Shown: positions 51,099 to 60,950, numbered from the stretch's first letter. The stretch: DNA of 64,000 bases from Shouchella sp047238345 (GCF_047238345.1 NZ_JBDFMQ010000001.1:2542001-2606000); one strand, 5' to 3'. Notes: generated from the sequence alone by a model not told the origin. Numbers and translations: made by a program.

Positions 51099-51172
51099 CT
51101 CATCATCTCCATTTGCGACCTATACACTCATTTTAATCTATCATAGTAAAAAAAACTCGTTCTGGCAAGAGG

Positions 51173-51583
51173 TTACAGTAATTCACTTCCAAGCGCAGAT
51201 CCAATATAAGGCAGCGTATTGTCTAATTCCTGATACAATGAAAGAGTCAGTTTTCTACTACTTCCAAAATCACTTGGAAGAGCTGTATCTGTTGCGCACG
51301 AAAAATCAACAGCCGTGCGAAACGGTTTAACGGTGATAACAGAGACGACAATCAACACTTTTTTTCCTTTGGCTGATTGCCCAACGATTTCACCACGTTC
51401 CTCTTCACTTCGTTTTATGAGAAAGCCGCGTTTTTTTAACAACTCTTCAATTGCTGCCATCGCCTTTTCTTTTGTGGTTTTATAGTAACGTGTTTGCAAT
51501 TCTTTGTTTGGATGGATTTCCCCTGTTTCTGTTCTTGTACTAAATACTCGATTGAACGTATCCCGAACGCCCAAAGCCTTCAT
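51173..51583 (-). CDS. Unrecognised conserved-looking protein, 136 residues
   Basis: I do not recognise this protein. It has no membrane helix or signal. The N-terminal half is basic and helical (YYKTTKEKAMAAIEELLKKRGFLIKRSEEERGEIVG) and the C-terminal half looks beta-rich (KKVLIVVSVITVKPFRTAVDFSCATDTALPSDFGSSRKLTLSLYQELD). Codon use resembles the neighbours. The ATG at 51583 has AAGGTG nine bases before it; an ATG nine codons upstream lacks a site. It lies between nrdR and speD on the same strand. Confidence 0.72.
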   Translation of the reverse strand: MKALGVRDTFNRVFSTRTETGEIHPNKELQTRYYKTTKEKAMAAIEELLKKRGFLIKRSEEERGEIVGQSAKGKKVLIVVSVITVKPFRTAVDFSCATDTALPSDFGSSRKLTLSLYQELDNTLPYIGSALGSELL

Positions 51584-51668
51584 CTCCCTTTTCACCTTTT
51601 TTCCTATCATACCATAAGTTTCTTTATGATACGGTTCCGTTTTATGTAAGAAAGCGTATTAGGCGCAC

Positions 51669-51702
51669 AAAAAAAGTATTGCATAGAATGCAATACTTTT
51701 TA
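51669..51702. terminator. Terminator after speD
   Basis: AGTATTGCAT (51675-51684) pairs with ATGCAATACT (51688-51697), loop AGA, with A and T runs on both sides. Confidence 0.9.
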
Positions 51703-51706
51703 TTCA

Positions 51707-52099
51707 TTAACGAGCAGTTTCGCTCATTTCCATTTTCTTGTCGATTTTAATTGGACCCATTCCACGAGGAATCTCTACTACTTCGCTCGTCTTCGCACCT
51801 AACTCTTCTGCAATAAATGTAGCAGCAACGTTAGGATCAATAATTGGACCACATGTATACACATCAATACTTGCGTAGCCGTGCTCTGGAAAGCTATGAA
51901 TGGTTAAATGTGATTCGGAGATAATCACAACCCCACTAACACCTTGTGGAGCAAACTTATGAAACGCGACTTCTCTTACTTCTGCTCCTGCTTTCAAAGC
52001 GGCATTAACAAATACTTTTTCGATAAATTCCATGTTGTTTAATTTCTCAGTGTCACAACCCCAAAGCTCGGAAATGACATGACGACCCATTGTATCCAT
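51707..52099 (-). CDS. speD: S-adenosylmethionine decarboxylase proenzyme
   Basis: The 130-residue proenzyme is cut between Glu62 and Ser63 in IISESHLTIHSFPE, Ser63 becoming the pyruvoyl cofactor. His68 and Cys83 (VYTCG) complete the active site. It makes decarboxylated SAM for spermidine synthesis. The protein begins MDTMGRHVISELWGCD, identical in pattern to B. subtilis SpeD, after a GGGGGAT site. Confidence 0.96.
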   Translation of the reverse strand: MDTMGRHVISELWGCDTEKLNNMEFIEKVFVNAALKAGAEVREVAFHKFAPQGVSGVVIISESHLTIHSFPEHGYASIDVYTCGPIIDPNVAATFIAEELGAKTSEVVEIPRGMGPIKIDKKMEMSETAR

Positions 52100-52207
52100 A
52101 TCGATATCCCCCTTAATCGTTATTCGCCATACAGCTTTTCTGCATGTAGGATCGCATTCGTACAGGGGGGAAAGTTAGTCCAAAGAGGTCCTAACCCATG
52201 CTGCAAG

Positions 52208-52245
52208 AAAAACGAATCCCGTAGTTAAACGAACTCACGGGATTC
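52208..52245 (-). terminator. Terminator after gapB
   Basis: GAATCCCGT (52214-52222) pairs with ACGGGATTC (52237-52245), followed by a T-rich stretch on the minus strand. Confidence 0.8.
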
Positions 52246-52305
52246 AGTATACTTGTTTTAAATCGTTATTGCAACCGTATTTTGTAGAATTAAAAGGAAA
52301 CTCGT

Positions 52306-53337
52306 TTATGAAGCTGAATATGCCTCTTTTTTATTCGTTAATCGTTCAGCAACGTAGTTCATTAAATCAACAACGCGACATGAATATCCCCACTCATTAT
52401 CATACCATGCAAGCACTTTTACTTGGCGATTGTTTAGCACGGTTGTTGACTGACCATCAATAACTGCGGACTGCTCTTCCCCATTAAAGTCAATGGATAC
52501 AAGAGGTTCACTCGTATAGCCTAAAATGCCTTTCATAGAATGGTTCGCTGCATGAACAAACGTGCTATTAATCTCGTCAACTGTGACATCTGTTTTTAAT
52601 TGCACCACAAGGTCTACAAGAGAAACGTTTGGTGTTGGTACACGAAGAGCCATACCCGTTAATTTGCCTTCAAGAGCAGGTAATACTTTTGATATAGCCG
52701 TCGCAGCACCTGTTGACGTTGGAATAATTGATTGGCCACAAGCACGGGCACGACGTAAATCTTTATGAGGATTGTCAATATTTTTTTGGTCGTTTGTATA
52801 AGAATGAACCGTTGTCATCATTCCGCTTTCAATGCCGTACGTTTCTTCTAATACCTTTACAACAGGGGCGAGGCAATTTGTTGTGCATGAAGCATTTGAT
52901 AAAATATCGTCGCTGTCCTTGTAATCGCTTTCGTTTACGCCCATCACAATTGTGACATCTTCACCTTTTGCTGGGGCTGTAATAATCACTTTTTTTGCGC
53001 CAGCTTCTAAATGATAACCAGCTGTTTCTCTTGTTTTAAACTTACCCGTCGCTTCGATGACGATATCAATTTTTAGATCGGACCATGGCAATAATTTAGG
53101 GTCTCTCTCTGCTAGTAAAACGATTTCATTTCCATTCACAAACAATTTACCATCTTGAGCAAATACTTCTCCCATAAACGGGCCGTGAACGGTATCATAT
53201 TTTATAAGATGCGCCAACGTTTCCGCTGGATAAGAGGCGTTAATCGCTTTAATCGTTACGTTACCTTCCATAAACGCTTTTCGAAATACCATTCTTCCAA
53301 TTCTTCCAAAACCATTGATCGCTATGTTTGTCTTCAT
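52306..53337 (-). CDS. gapB: Glyceraldehyde-3-phosphate dehydrogenase, gluconeogenic type
   Basis: The 343-residue enzyme has the NAD(P) fold NIAINGFGRIGRMVFRKAF and the active-site cysteine in NASCTTNCLAPVVKVL near residue 152, with HSYTNDQ downstream. The pattern LLPWSDLKIDIVIEATGKF, the length and the position next to speD and coaE match B. subtilis GapB, which prefers NADP and works in gluconeogenesis. In B. subtilis it is repressed by CcpN on glucose; I did not find a clear CcpN site. Confidence 0.93.
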   Translation of the reverse strand: MKTNIAINGFGRIGRMVFRKAFMEGNVTIKAINASYPAETLAHLIKYDTVHGPFMGEVFAQDGKLFVNGNEIVLLAERDPKLLPWSDLKIDIVIEATGKFKTRETAGYHLEAGAKKVIITAPAKGEDVTIVMGVNESDYKDSDDILSNASCTTNCLAPVVKVLEETYGIESGMMTTVHSYTNDQKNIDNPHKDLRRARACGQSIIPTSTGAATAISKVLPALEGKLTGMALRVPTPNVSLVDLVVQLKTDVTVDEINSTFVHAANHSMKGILGYTSEPLVSIDFNGEEQSAVIDGQSTTVLNNRQVKVLAWYDNEWGYSCRVVDLMNYVAERLTNKKEAYSAS

Positions 53338-53444
53338 CTGGATTTCATCCTCTCGGTCTGAAATGTGTTATATTTTTTATTAGTATTCTATGAATTAGTA
53401 TAACATAAATGAACCTGATAACTCCATTATTTTCGTAAAATAAG

Positions 53445-53484
53445 AAAAAGAGGCGTACATGATGGTTCATTCATGTAGCCTCTT
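53445..53484. terminator. Terminator after coaE
   Basis: AAGAGGC (53448-53454) pairs with GCCTCTT (53478-53484) with inner ACATGA/TCATGT pairs; T runs on both sides. Confidence 0.8.
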
Positions 53485-53494
53485 ACGCTTTTTC

Positions 53495-54088
53495 TTATTC
53501 AAATTTGAGTCCATGTAACAGTTGATCAATTTGTTGAGCTGTTTCTTGTTTCGTGCCTGAGTTCTTGATGATTTGATCACCGTATTGGATTTTTTGATCT
53601 AACGGAATTTGCGCACGAATTCGCTGCAACGCTTCTTCTCTTGTTGATCCATCCCGTTCCATAAGTCGTTCTAATTGCGTTTCTTCATCCACATAAACGA
53701 CCCAAACTTGATCAACTAGATGAAAAAGATGACTCTCCACTAAAAGCGGGATATCAAAAATAATCCTGTCGTACCCTTCTTTTTTATATGCTGCTGCATC
53801 ATGTAACATTTTTTCTCTAACCGCAGGGTGAACGATTCGATTTAACTGATTCCGCTTTTCTTCACTTGCAAACACAATCGAACCTAAAGCTTTTCGATCT
53901 AAGTGGCCATCCGCTTGTAAAATCTTTTCACCAAATTGATTCACAATCTGTTCAAGTGCAGGTGTTCCTGGTTCTACGACCAGTCTCGCTATTTTATCCG
54001 CATCAATAATAGGAAGACCTTTTTCAGAAAGGTATGTTGAAACGAAAGATTTTCCACTTGCAATTCCACCAGTTAAACCAATATTCAA
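53495..54088 (-). CDS. coaE: Dephospho-CoA kinase
   Basis: The 197-residue kinase phosphorylates dephospho-CoA in the last step of coenzyme A synthesis. The P-loop is GLTGGIASGKSFVST; further family patterns are DADKIARLVVEPG, IVHPAVREKM and FDIPLLVES. The start is a TTG eight bases after GGAGGGG. It follows ytaF by 16 bases in a mutM-ytaF-coaE order, as in B. subtilis. Confidence 0.95.
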   Translation of the reverse strand: MNIGLTGGIASGKSFVSTYLSEKGLPIIDADKIARLVVEPGTPALEQIVNQFGEKILQADGHLDRKALGSIVFASEEKRNQLNRIVHPAVREKMLHDAAAYKKEGYDRIIFDIPLLVESHLFHLVDQVWVVYVDEETQLERLMERDGSTREEALQRIRAQIPLDQKIQYGDQIIKNSGTKQETAQQIDQLLHGLKFE

Positions 54089-54104
54089 GACGCTTACCCC
54101 TCCA

Positions 54105-54728
54105 CTACAGCTTTAATAGCCCAATAAGTATAAGTAAAATGCCTGGAAGAAATGATAATCGTTTTACCCACTTCACATGAGCAAGACGGTGTCCCCCAAC
54201 CATCCCTAATAATACAAACATTACACTAAGAAAAGCAACTGATAGTGCCAGCCCAAGAGGAGAAAAACCCATTAACGCAGCTGCAATCCCAGCACCAAAT
54301 GCATCTAAAGAAAGAGCTAAACCAAGTAGAAGTGCTTCACGTCCTGTTACAGTTCCGGATGAATCCATGTCGGCTTTTTCTGGATCACGTAAAATGTGAA
54401 TGACAAACCCAAACATCTTAATGGTAAAATCAATCTCTTGTTTTTGTTGCTTCTGTACATGTTCTTTTTGAGGTCGATAGGATTCAAAGACAGCCCAAGC
54501 TCCAATGCCAATTAAGATAAAGGCACCTAGCATTTCCGCTGCCGACACAGAAATAAGCTGCGCAAGGGTGGTCCCTACACTCATCGCAATTAAAATGGAG
54601 ATACCAGAACATAAACCGATAAAAACGAGCGAATGCCAAGGAATCTTAATTTTTCGCATGCCGTATGTTAAGCCAACACCAAAGCTATCTAAACTCAATG
54701 CCATAGCTAAAACAATTAAGGACGACAA
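54105..54728 (-). CDS. ytaF: Sporulation membrane protein YtaF
   Basis: The 207-residue protein has six predicted membrane helices in two similar halves, each with a Asp-containing motif (MALSLDSFGVGLTYGMRK and LALSLDAFGAGIAAALMG), related to the MntP manganese exporter family. YtaF is found in spore formers, role unknown. I chose the TTG at 54728 after AAGGAGGG; the 33-codon upstream extension overlaps mutM. Confidence 0.88.
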   Translation of the reverse strand: MSSLIVLAMALSLDSFGVGLTYGMRKIKIPWHSLVFIGLCSGISILIAMSVGTTLAQLISVSAAEMLGAFILIGIGAWAVFESYRPQKEHVQKQQKQEIDFTIKMFGFVIHILRDPEKADMDSSGTVTGREALLLGLALSLDAFGAGIAAALMGFSPLGLALSVAFLSVMFVLLGMVGGHRLAHVKWVKRLSFLPGILLILIGLLKL

Positions 54729-54786
54729 AAAAACCCTCCTTACTATTCCATCTTTGAAATAGTATATGGAGGGGACAGCATGAGTG

Positions 54787-55611
54787 TTAATGTTGACAAA
54801 GTGGACAAAAGTGAGTGCCTCTACCACCTACAACCGTCTTTACAATCGGCGTTCCACAATGATGACAAGGTTCATCTTTCCGACCGTAAACATGAAGACT
54901 TTGCTGAAACATGCCCATTTCACCTTGGCCATTCACGTACGATTTTATCGAACTTCCTCCAGCATCAACGGCTTCTTGCAACGTATCGATAATGGCTCGA
55001 TGCAACACTGTCATTTCTTCCGCTGTTAGTGATGAAGCGAGACGTTCCGGTTGAATCGCTGCACGGAATAACGCTTCGTCCACATAAATATTTCCTAAGC
55101 CTACAACCGTTTTTTGGTCAAGCAGCGCTGTTTTAATTGTTCGTTTGGACTGCTCATAAGCCGTTTGTAACAATTCGACTGTAAATTGTTCAGAGAAAGG
55201 TTCGACACCTAGCTGTATAAGCGGAAGAATCGTTTCCTCTGTTCCTTTTCGAAACAAATGCATCGTCCCAAACTTTCGCACATCTGCATAACGCAATTCT
55301 GTTTGATCGTCAAAATGAAAAATGACGTGCGTATGCTTGTCAATAGCTTGGTCAGACTGATATAACCCATAGCGGCCTTCCATGCGTAAATGAGAAACGA
55401 GCACGAAATCAGTTAGTTCAAACAGTAAAAATTTCCCTCGTCGCCGAACATCTTGAATCGTTTGCCCAACAATTTGCTGCATAAAAACTTGGGCATCGTC
55501 TGGTTCTTTAATCATTTTCGGCCAATGAATCGTGACATGTTGAACCGTTTTGTGACGAACGAGTTCGAGTAACGTTCGCCTTACAGTTTCCACCTCAGGT
55601 AACTCAGGCAA
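54787..55611 (-). CDS. mutM: Formamidopyrimidine-DNA glycosylase
   Basis: The 274-residue repair enzyme removes 8-oxoguanine and cuts the strand. The N-terminal PELPEVET gives the catalytic Pro and Glu after start processing; LGNIYVDEALF and GGSSIKSYVNGQGEMG are conserved, and the C-terminal zinc finger is CHHCGTPIVKTVVGGRGTHFCPLCQ. The start is a TTG after AAGGAGG. It lies between polA and ytaF. Confidence 0.96.
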   Translation of the reverse strand: MPELPEVETVRRTLLELVRHKTVQHVTIHWPKMIKEPDDAQVFMQQIVGQTIQDVRRRGKFLLFELTDFVLVSHLRMEGRYGLYQSDQAIDKHTHVIFHFDDQTELRYADVRKFGTMHLFRKGTEETILPLIQLGVEPFSEQFTVELLQTAYEQSKRTIKTALLDQKTVVGLGNIYVDEALFRAAIQPERLASSLTAEEMTVLHRAIIDTLQEAVDAGGSSIKSYVNGQGEMGMFQQSLHVYGRKDEPCHHCGTPIVKTVVGGRGTHFCPLCQH

Positions 55612-55625
55612 AACTCATCTCCTCC

Positions 55626-58253
55626 TTATTTTGCGTCATACCAAGAAGGACCGCTCGATACATCGACTTGCAACGGCACATCTAATTCGAGGGCATTCTC
55701 CATTACCTTTGTGACTAAATCCTTTAACGCTTGTTCGTCCTTTTTAGCTACCTCAAAAATTAATTCATCGTGTACTTGCAAGAGCATGGTCGCGTCAATG
55801 GACGTTTTCTCAAGCTCTTCGCTCATCTGGACCATGGCTTGTTTAATAATGTCCGCGGCCGTCCCTTGAATCGGCGTGTTCATCGCTGTACGCTCTGCAA
55901 AACTTCTTTGATTAAAATTGCTACTCGAAAGTTCTGGAAGATAACGTCTTCTCGCTAACATCGTTTGCACGTAACCCATTTTCTTAGCTTCTTTCACAAC
56001 GTTTTCCATATAGGCTTTAACGTCTGGATAACTAGCTAAGTAACGGTCAATAAATTCTTTTGCTTCTTTTCTAGTAATACCGAGATTCTGCGATAACCCG
56101 TAATCACTAATCCCATATACAATGCCAAAGTTAACCGCTTTTGCACTTCTTCTCATCTGGTCTGTTACGTTCTCTTCATCAACATGGAAAACATCCATTG
56201 CTGTTTTTGTATGAATATCCATGTTTTTCAAAAAGGCTTCTTTCATTCGTTCATCACCAGAAATATGGGCCAGCACCCGTAGTTCAATTTGAGAATAATC
56301 GGCAGAGACAATCGCACAATCGTCTTTCGATGGTACAAACGCTTTTCGAATTTTCCTACCTTCTTCAAGTCTGATCGGGATGTTTTGTAAATTCGGATCA
56401 GTAGAGGACAATCGACCTGTTTGCGTTAATGCTTGATTAAATCGTGTATGGACTTTACCTGTCTTTTCATCGGCTACTTTTAATAAACCTTCAATATATG
56501 TTGAGTGAAGCTTGCCCAGCTGTCGATATAGCAAAATATGCTCAATAATCGGATGCGCGCCAGCAAGTTTCTCAAGGACGTCCGCACTAGTCGAATAACC
56601 TGTCTTCGTTTTCTTCACAGGAGGAAGCCCAAGTGTTTCAAACAATACTTGTCCAAGTTGCTTCGGCGAATTTATATTAAACGACTCGCCCGCTTCTTTG
56701 TGAATCGCTTGTTCCAACGTTTCTAAACGCTTCGATAAGTCCTCGCCCATATGTTGTAGCTGTTCTCGATCAACTTTTATTCCTTCTCGTTCCATTCTCC
56801 CTAATACGATAGAAAGAGGCATTTCCAGCTCGGCAAATAGCGAATACTGTTCATTTTGCTTTAATTCGTCTTCAAGGGTATCTTTTAACACAAACATTGC
56901 ATTCGCTTTGCGCGCCAAGTGCTCAGCCAATTTTTCTTTCTCAGGAACAGCTTGTTTAGCACCTTTTCCATACACCGTCTCATCTTCTTGCACACGCACT
57001 GCTCCTTTTCGGGAAGCAATATCACTAATTTCATGGGAAGACAAGGATGGATCAAGTAAATAAGACGCCATTTGTAAATCAAATGCTACACCGTTCAATT
57101 CAATATCCTGCCATGCTAAAGCGACTACAGCTCGTTTGGCATCAAATAAGTATTTTTCTTTCTGTTCATCAGCCATGAACGATTGAAACGCTTCAGATTC
57201 GACTGCAATTGAAGTTGGAATAAAGAAGCTACCGTTTTCATTGGTCAATCCTAACCCAATAATCTCAGACTGATGGTAGTTCTCTCCTAAAATCTCAACG
57301 ACTAGAGCTGAAGGACTGACAAGGTGATCAGAAGTGACATCTGTGACAATGTCGTATTTGAAGTCGTCTAATACCTCTTCTTGCTCCTCTTCATCTGCTC
57401 CGATCCGATTTAATAAAGATTGAAACGAGTACGATTTAAACAATTCTTTCACTTGATGATAATCATAGCCATCATAAAGTAATTCATTTAAAGGAGTATC
57501 TAACGGGACTTCCGTCATGATCGTCGCTAATTTTTTACTTAAAATTGCTTGTTCTTTATGCTCTTCTAATCGCTCTTTTAATTTCTTTCCGGAAACCTGA
57601 TCAATCGAATCTAACACAGTTTCGACGTTTGAAAACTGCGCTAGTAGTTTTAAAGCCGTTTTTTCTCCTACACCTGGAACGCCTGGAATATTATCCGAGG
57701 TATCCCCCATCAATCCTTTTAAATCAATGATTTGCTTTGGCTTTAACCCATATCGCTCATCAATTTTTTGTTCATTATACCGATCGACATCCGTAATCCC
57801 TTTGCGTGTCAAAACGACTTCAATGTGATCATCTACAAGCTGAAGCAAATCTTTATCTCCAGTAATGACGACAACCTCATAACCTTCTTTCGCAGCTTCT
57901 ATTGCTTGTGTTCCAATAATATCATCAGCTTCATAGTCTTTCGCTTCATAACGTTTAATTGAAAATGCGTCCAAAAGTTGGTGAATCATTGGAATTTGAC
58001 CAGAAAGCTCCGATGGGGTTTTTTGACGCGTCCCTTTATACTCTGCGTACGTTTTATGACGAAATGTTGATTTACCAGCATCGAATGCGACAAGAAGATG
58101 GGTTGGTTTTTCATCTTCCAACACTTTTAAAAGCATTGTTGTGAAGCCATAAACGGCATTCGTATATTCACCTTTGTCGTTGCTCAATAATGGCAATGCA
58201 AAAAAAGCACGATATGCAATACTATTGCCATCAATTAGAACTAATTTTTTCAA
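55626..58253 (-). CDS. polA: DNA polymerase I
   Basis: The 875-residue enzyme fills gaps in repair and removes Okazaki RNA primers. The 5'-3' exonuclease domain occupies about 1-290 (VLIDGNSIAYRAFFALP, ITGDKDLLQLV, GDTSDNIPGVPGVGEKTA). The middle domain (about 300-470) lacks the acidic residues of an active proofreading site, as is usual for Bacillus. The polymerase domain has SADYSQIELRVLAHIS, RRSAKAVNFGIVYGIS and LLQVHDELIFEV. The TTG at 58253 is chosen over a 36-codon extension because of the ribosome site and family length. Confidence 0.96.
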   Translation of the reverse strand: MKKLVLIDGNSIAYRAFFALPLLSNDKGEYTNAVYGFTTMLLKVLEDEKPTHLLVAFDAGKSTFRHKTYAEYKGTRQKTPSELSGQIPMIHQLLDAFSIKRYEAKDYEADDIIGTQAIEAAKEGYEVVVITGDKDLLQLVDDHIEVVLTRKGITDVDRYNEQKIDERYGLKPKQIIDLKGLMGDTSDNIPGVPGVGEKTALKLLAQFSNVETVLDSIDQVSGKKLKERLEEHKEQAILSKKLATIMTEVPLDTPLNELLYDGYDYHQVKELFKSYSFQSLLNRIGADEEEQEEVLDDFKYDIVTDVTSDHLVSPSALVVEILGENYHQSEIIGLGLTNENGSFFIPTSIAVESEAFQSFMADEQKEKYLFDAKRAVVALAWQDIELNGVAFDLQMASYLLDPSLSSHEISDIASRKGAVRVQEDETVYGKGAKQAVPEKEKLAEHLARKANAMFVLKDTLEDELKQNEQYSLFAELEMPLSIVLGRMEREGIKVDREQLQHMGEDLSKRLETLEQAIHKEAGESFNINSPKQLGQVLFETLGLPPVKKTKTGYSTSADVLEKLAGAHPIIEHILLYRQLGKLHSTYIEGLLKVADEKTGKVHTRFNQALTQTGRLSSTDPNLQNIPIRLEEGRKIRKAFVPSKDDCAIVSADYSQIELRVLAHISGDERMKEAFLKNMDIHTKTAMDVFHVDEENVTDQMRRSAKAVNFGIVYGISDYGLSQNLGITRKEAKEFIDRYLASYPDVKAYMENVVKEAKKMGYVQTMLARRRYLPELSSSNFNQRSFAERTAMNTPIQGTAADIIKQAMVQMSEELEKTSIDATMLLQVHDELIFEVAKKDEQALKDLVTKVMENALELDVPLQVDVSSGPSWYDAK

Positions 58254-58342
58254 ACGGGATCTTCCCCTTCCTGACTTAACATGTATCGGTATTGTACCAT
58301 ACTCACAAATAAAAAAGAAAACAGATGGGAACGAACGTACGC

Positions 58343-58370
58343 AAAAAAAAGACAAGAGCACATGCTCTTG
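58343..58370 (-). terminator. Terminator after phoR
   Basis: CAAGAGC (58353-58359) pairs with GCTCTTG (58364-58370), followed by eight T residues on the minus strand. The rest of 58254-58474 shows no gene. Confidence 0.8.
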
Positions 58371-58474
58371 CCATCAAAGTCGACCGACAGAGGATTATCG
58401 ATCTAAATAAGACCGTTCTCCTATAGTGTAGGCCACCTATATGAAGTTCACTTAAACAATGTGTAAAGATCTTG

Positions 58475-60238
58475 TTAAGCTTGCTTTTTAGGAAAGATCA
58501 CTTTAAAAGTGGACCCTTCGCCTTCTTCACTTTCTACTTCTAGTTTCGCATGATGCGCTTCAGCTAAATGTTTGACAATCGCTAACCCAAGGCCAGTCCC
58601 ACCTGAATTACGACTTCTTGCCCGGTCAACGCGATAGAACCGCTCAAATATACGCAGCTTCTCAGGTGTACTAATGCCAATGCCCGTATCTTGTACGTGC
58701 AATTCAACTTCATTTTCTTTTTCAATTAGATGAATAGAGACAGAACCCTTTGCTTGCGTATACGCAATCGCATTCGTAACTAAGTTTAAAATAATTTGCT
58801 TTAAACGCTGGGCATCCCCTTCTATGACCGATTGACCGGTTTCGGTTACACGTAGCGTCATTTCTTTTTCTTCTAGTTTATTCGCTAAAAGCGTTACGAC
58901 TTCATCAGAAATCTCTTTCAATGAAATGCTTTCTAGATGGAGTAAAAATTGAGCATTTTCTATTTTCGACAATTCAAGTAAATCCATAATAAGTGACTGA
59001 AGTCGATCGCTTTCTTTCCAAATAATTTCTGAGAATTGCATCGCTAATTCTTGATCATTTAACGCCCCGTCAATAAGCGTTTCTGCAAACCCTTTAATAG
59101 AAGTAACAGGTGTCTTTAGTTCATGCGAAACATTGGCAACAAAGTCTTTTCGTATCTGCTCAAGTTTCTTTTGTTCTGTAATATCATGGAGAACAATCGT
59201 TACACCTCGTAGTCGACTAGCGTTCGTTACAACTGGAGCCCCATACACATCATACACTTTTGTGAAAAAATGATCTGTCCATTCAATTTGACCCCGCTGT
59301 TTGTTTTCTGTCATATAAATGGTTTGAATGAATTTGCTTAATGCTTCACTCGGTACGACTTCATAATAAGGTTTTCCTGTAATGCTTGAAGACTCTACAT
59401 TAAAAACTTGTTCGGTGGTTCGGTTAATTAACTCCACATCACCACGAACATTAATAAAGAGCAATGCACTTCCCATATGATCAATTAACGCCGCCATTTG
59501 CTCTTGTTGTACTTGATGACGTCTTGAAAGTTGTTCTAGATTATAAGCGAGAATATTAATGGATCGACCAAGTCGCCCTAATTCCTTGTGCTGATCTTCA
59601 AATGTTCTCGTCTTATAGTCACCCTCAGCTAATCGAATTGCTGCATTCGTAGCATGGTCAATCGGACGTATAATTTGTTTCGTGATTCGGCTCACAAGGA
59701 GAAACAAAATTAAAAATGCCAAAATAAAACTTGCTGTAATGACGAGCCAAACGGTATGATTTATTTGATTCAGTGATTCAACAGACAGCCCAATCCTGAC
59801 ATAGCCTAGAAGCTCGTCCTCTTCATAAAGAGGTTGCGCATAATAAAGCAAATCTTCCCCTATCGTCTCGCTATAGCGCAGTTCAACATCGTCATCAGCT
59901 AAAGCTCGTACAATTTCTGGTCGATCTAAATGGTTCTCCATTTGTGCTGGGTTTGCCCACGAATCTCCAAACACTGTTCCATCAGCTGCAATAATTGTTA
60001 AACGCCCTTCAAAAATCTCCCCTGCTTTCGTAGCGATTCCTTGTGCTTCTTCTCGTTCAGGGAAGCCATTTTCCGCTACCGTCCAAGTTGCTAAAGCTGT
60101 TTCATTTTTCATGCGTTCTTCAACAAAGTTAACATATTGCTCGTTTGACCATGCCCCTATTGTTAAACCTAAAGCTAGCAGAACAAGAGTAACGACGAGC
60201 ATAATACTAACAATAAACCGGTTTTTAACGTTATTCAT
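58475..60238 (-). CDS. phoR: Phosphate-response sensor kinase PhoR
   Basis: The 587-residue membrane kinase has helix 1 (8-30), an outside sensor part (31-160), helix 2 (162-184), a HAMP domain (185-240), a PAS domain (about 245-345), the phosphorylated histidine in FVANVSHELKTPVTSIKGFAETL and the ATPase boxes NLVTNAIAYT, DTGIGIS and GGTGLGLAIV. With PhoP it controls phosphate starvation genes. Its ATG overlaps the phoP end by eight bases. Confidence 0.92.
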   Translation of the reverse strand: MNNVKNRFIVSIMLVVTLVLLALGLTIGAWSNEQYVNFVEERMKNETALATWTVAENGFPEREEAQGIATKAGEIFEGRLTIIAADGTVFGDSWANPAQMENHLDRPEIVRALADDDVELRYSETIGEDLLYYAQPLYEEDELLGYVRIGLSVESLNQINHTVWLVITASFILAFLILFLLVSRITKQIIRPIDHATNAAIRLAEGDYKTRTFEDQHKELGRLGRSINILAYNLEQLSRRHQVQQEQMAALIDHMGSALLFINVRGDVELINRTTEQVFNVESSSITGKPYYEVVPSEALSKFIQTIYMTENKQRGQIEWTDHFFTKVYDVYGAPVVTNASRLRGVTIVLHDITEQKKLEQIRKDFVANVSHELKTPVTSIKGFAETLIDGALNDQELAMQFSEIIWKESDRLQSLIMDLLELSKIENAQFLLHLESISLKEISDEVVTLLANKLEEKEMTLRVTETGQSVIEGDAQRLKQIILNLVTNAIAYTQAKGSVSIHLIEKENEVELHVQDTGIGISTPEKLRIFERFYRVDRARSRNSGGTGLGLAIVKHLAEAHHAKLEVESEEGEGSTFKVIFPKKQA

Positions 60239-60950
60239 TTAAAACAGGTTCTTCCAATTTGTAGCCGAGACCTCGAATCGTTTTAATATAGACCGGTTTT
60301 TTTGGATTAGGTTCAATCTTCTCACGTAAATGACTAATATGGACGTCAACAATGCGCGTATCGCCAACAAATTCATAATTCCATACAGCGTTTAAAAGTT
60401 GATCTCTCGTGAGGACTCGACCTTTATTTTCGGATAAATAGACAAGTAGTTCAAATTCTTTCGGCGTTAATGTTAACAAATCTTGCTTAACATACACCTC
60501 GTAATTATCAGGATAAATGGTGAGATCTTTAATGACACGTCCTTTTCCTTTTACCGCTACTTCCTCTCTAGAAGCTTGGGTTTGCTCTACTCTCCGCAAA
60601 ATGGCACGAACTCTCGCCGATACTTCACGAGGAGAAAAAGGTTTTGTCATGTAATCATCTGCACCTAATTCTAAGCCGAGAACTTTATCAAATTCATCAT
60701 CTTTGGCGGTAAGCATAAGAATAGGTACAAAAATATGTTCCTGCCTCAAATTCCGACATACGTCCATCCCGTCCATACTCGGAAGCATAAGATCTAACAC
60801 AATTAAATCAAACGGAACCTCTTTTGCTCGTTCAAACCCAGCTAGACCATCTAGCCTCGTTTCCACTTCAAAACCAGCCTGTTCTAAGTTGTACTTTAAT
60901 AAAGTGGAAATGGATGGTTCATCATCGACTACTAAAATGCGCTTTGCCAT
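60231..60950 (-). CDS. phoP: Phosphate-response regulator PhoP
   Basis: The 239-residue OmpR-family regulator has the receiver (ILVVDDEPSISTLLKYNLEQ; phosphorylated Asp in DLIVLDLMLPSMDG; Lys in MTKPF) and the winged-helix DNA-binding domain (LTPKEFELLVYLSENKGRVLTRDQLL, GDTRIVDVHISHLREKIE, IKTIRGLGYKLEEP). I used the ATG at 60950, which aligns with family starts, but its AAGGAG lies 14 bases away, unusually far; the GTG at 60965 lies against the site. Confidence 0.93.
   Translation of the reverse strand: MAKRILVVDDEPSISTLLKYNLEQAGFEVETRLDGLAGFERAKEVPFDLIVLDLMLPSMDGMDVCRNLRQEHIFVPILMLTAKDDEFDKVLGLELGADDYMTKPFSPREVSARVRAILRRVEQTQASREEVAVKGKGRVIKDLTIYPDNYEVYVKQDLLTLTPKEFELLVYLSENKGRVLTRDQLLNAVWNYEFVGDTRIVDVHISHLREKIEPNPKKPVYIKTIRGLGYKLEEPVLNE

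Noticed and set aside
51085..51330. 81-codon plus-strand frame upstream of nrdR
   Set aside because: Antisense to the 136-codon gene and nrdR leader, no ribosome site, no recognisable pattern.
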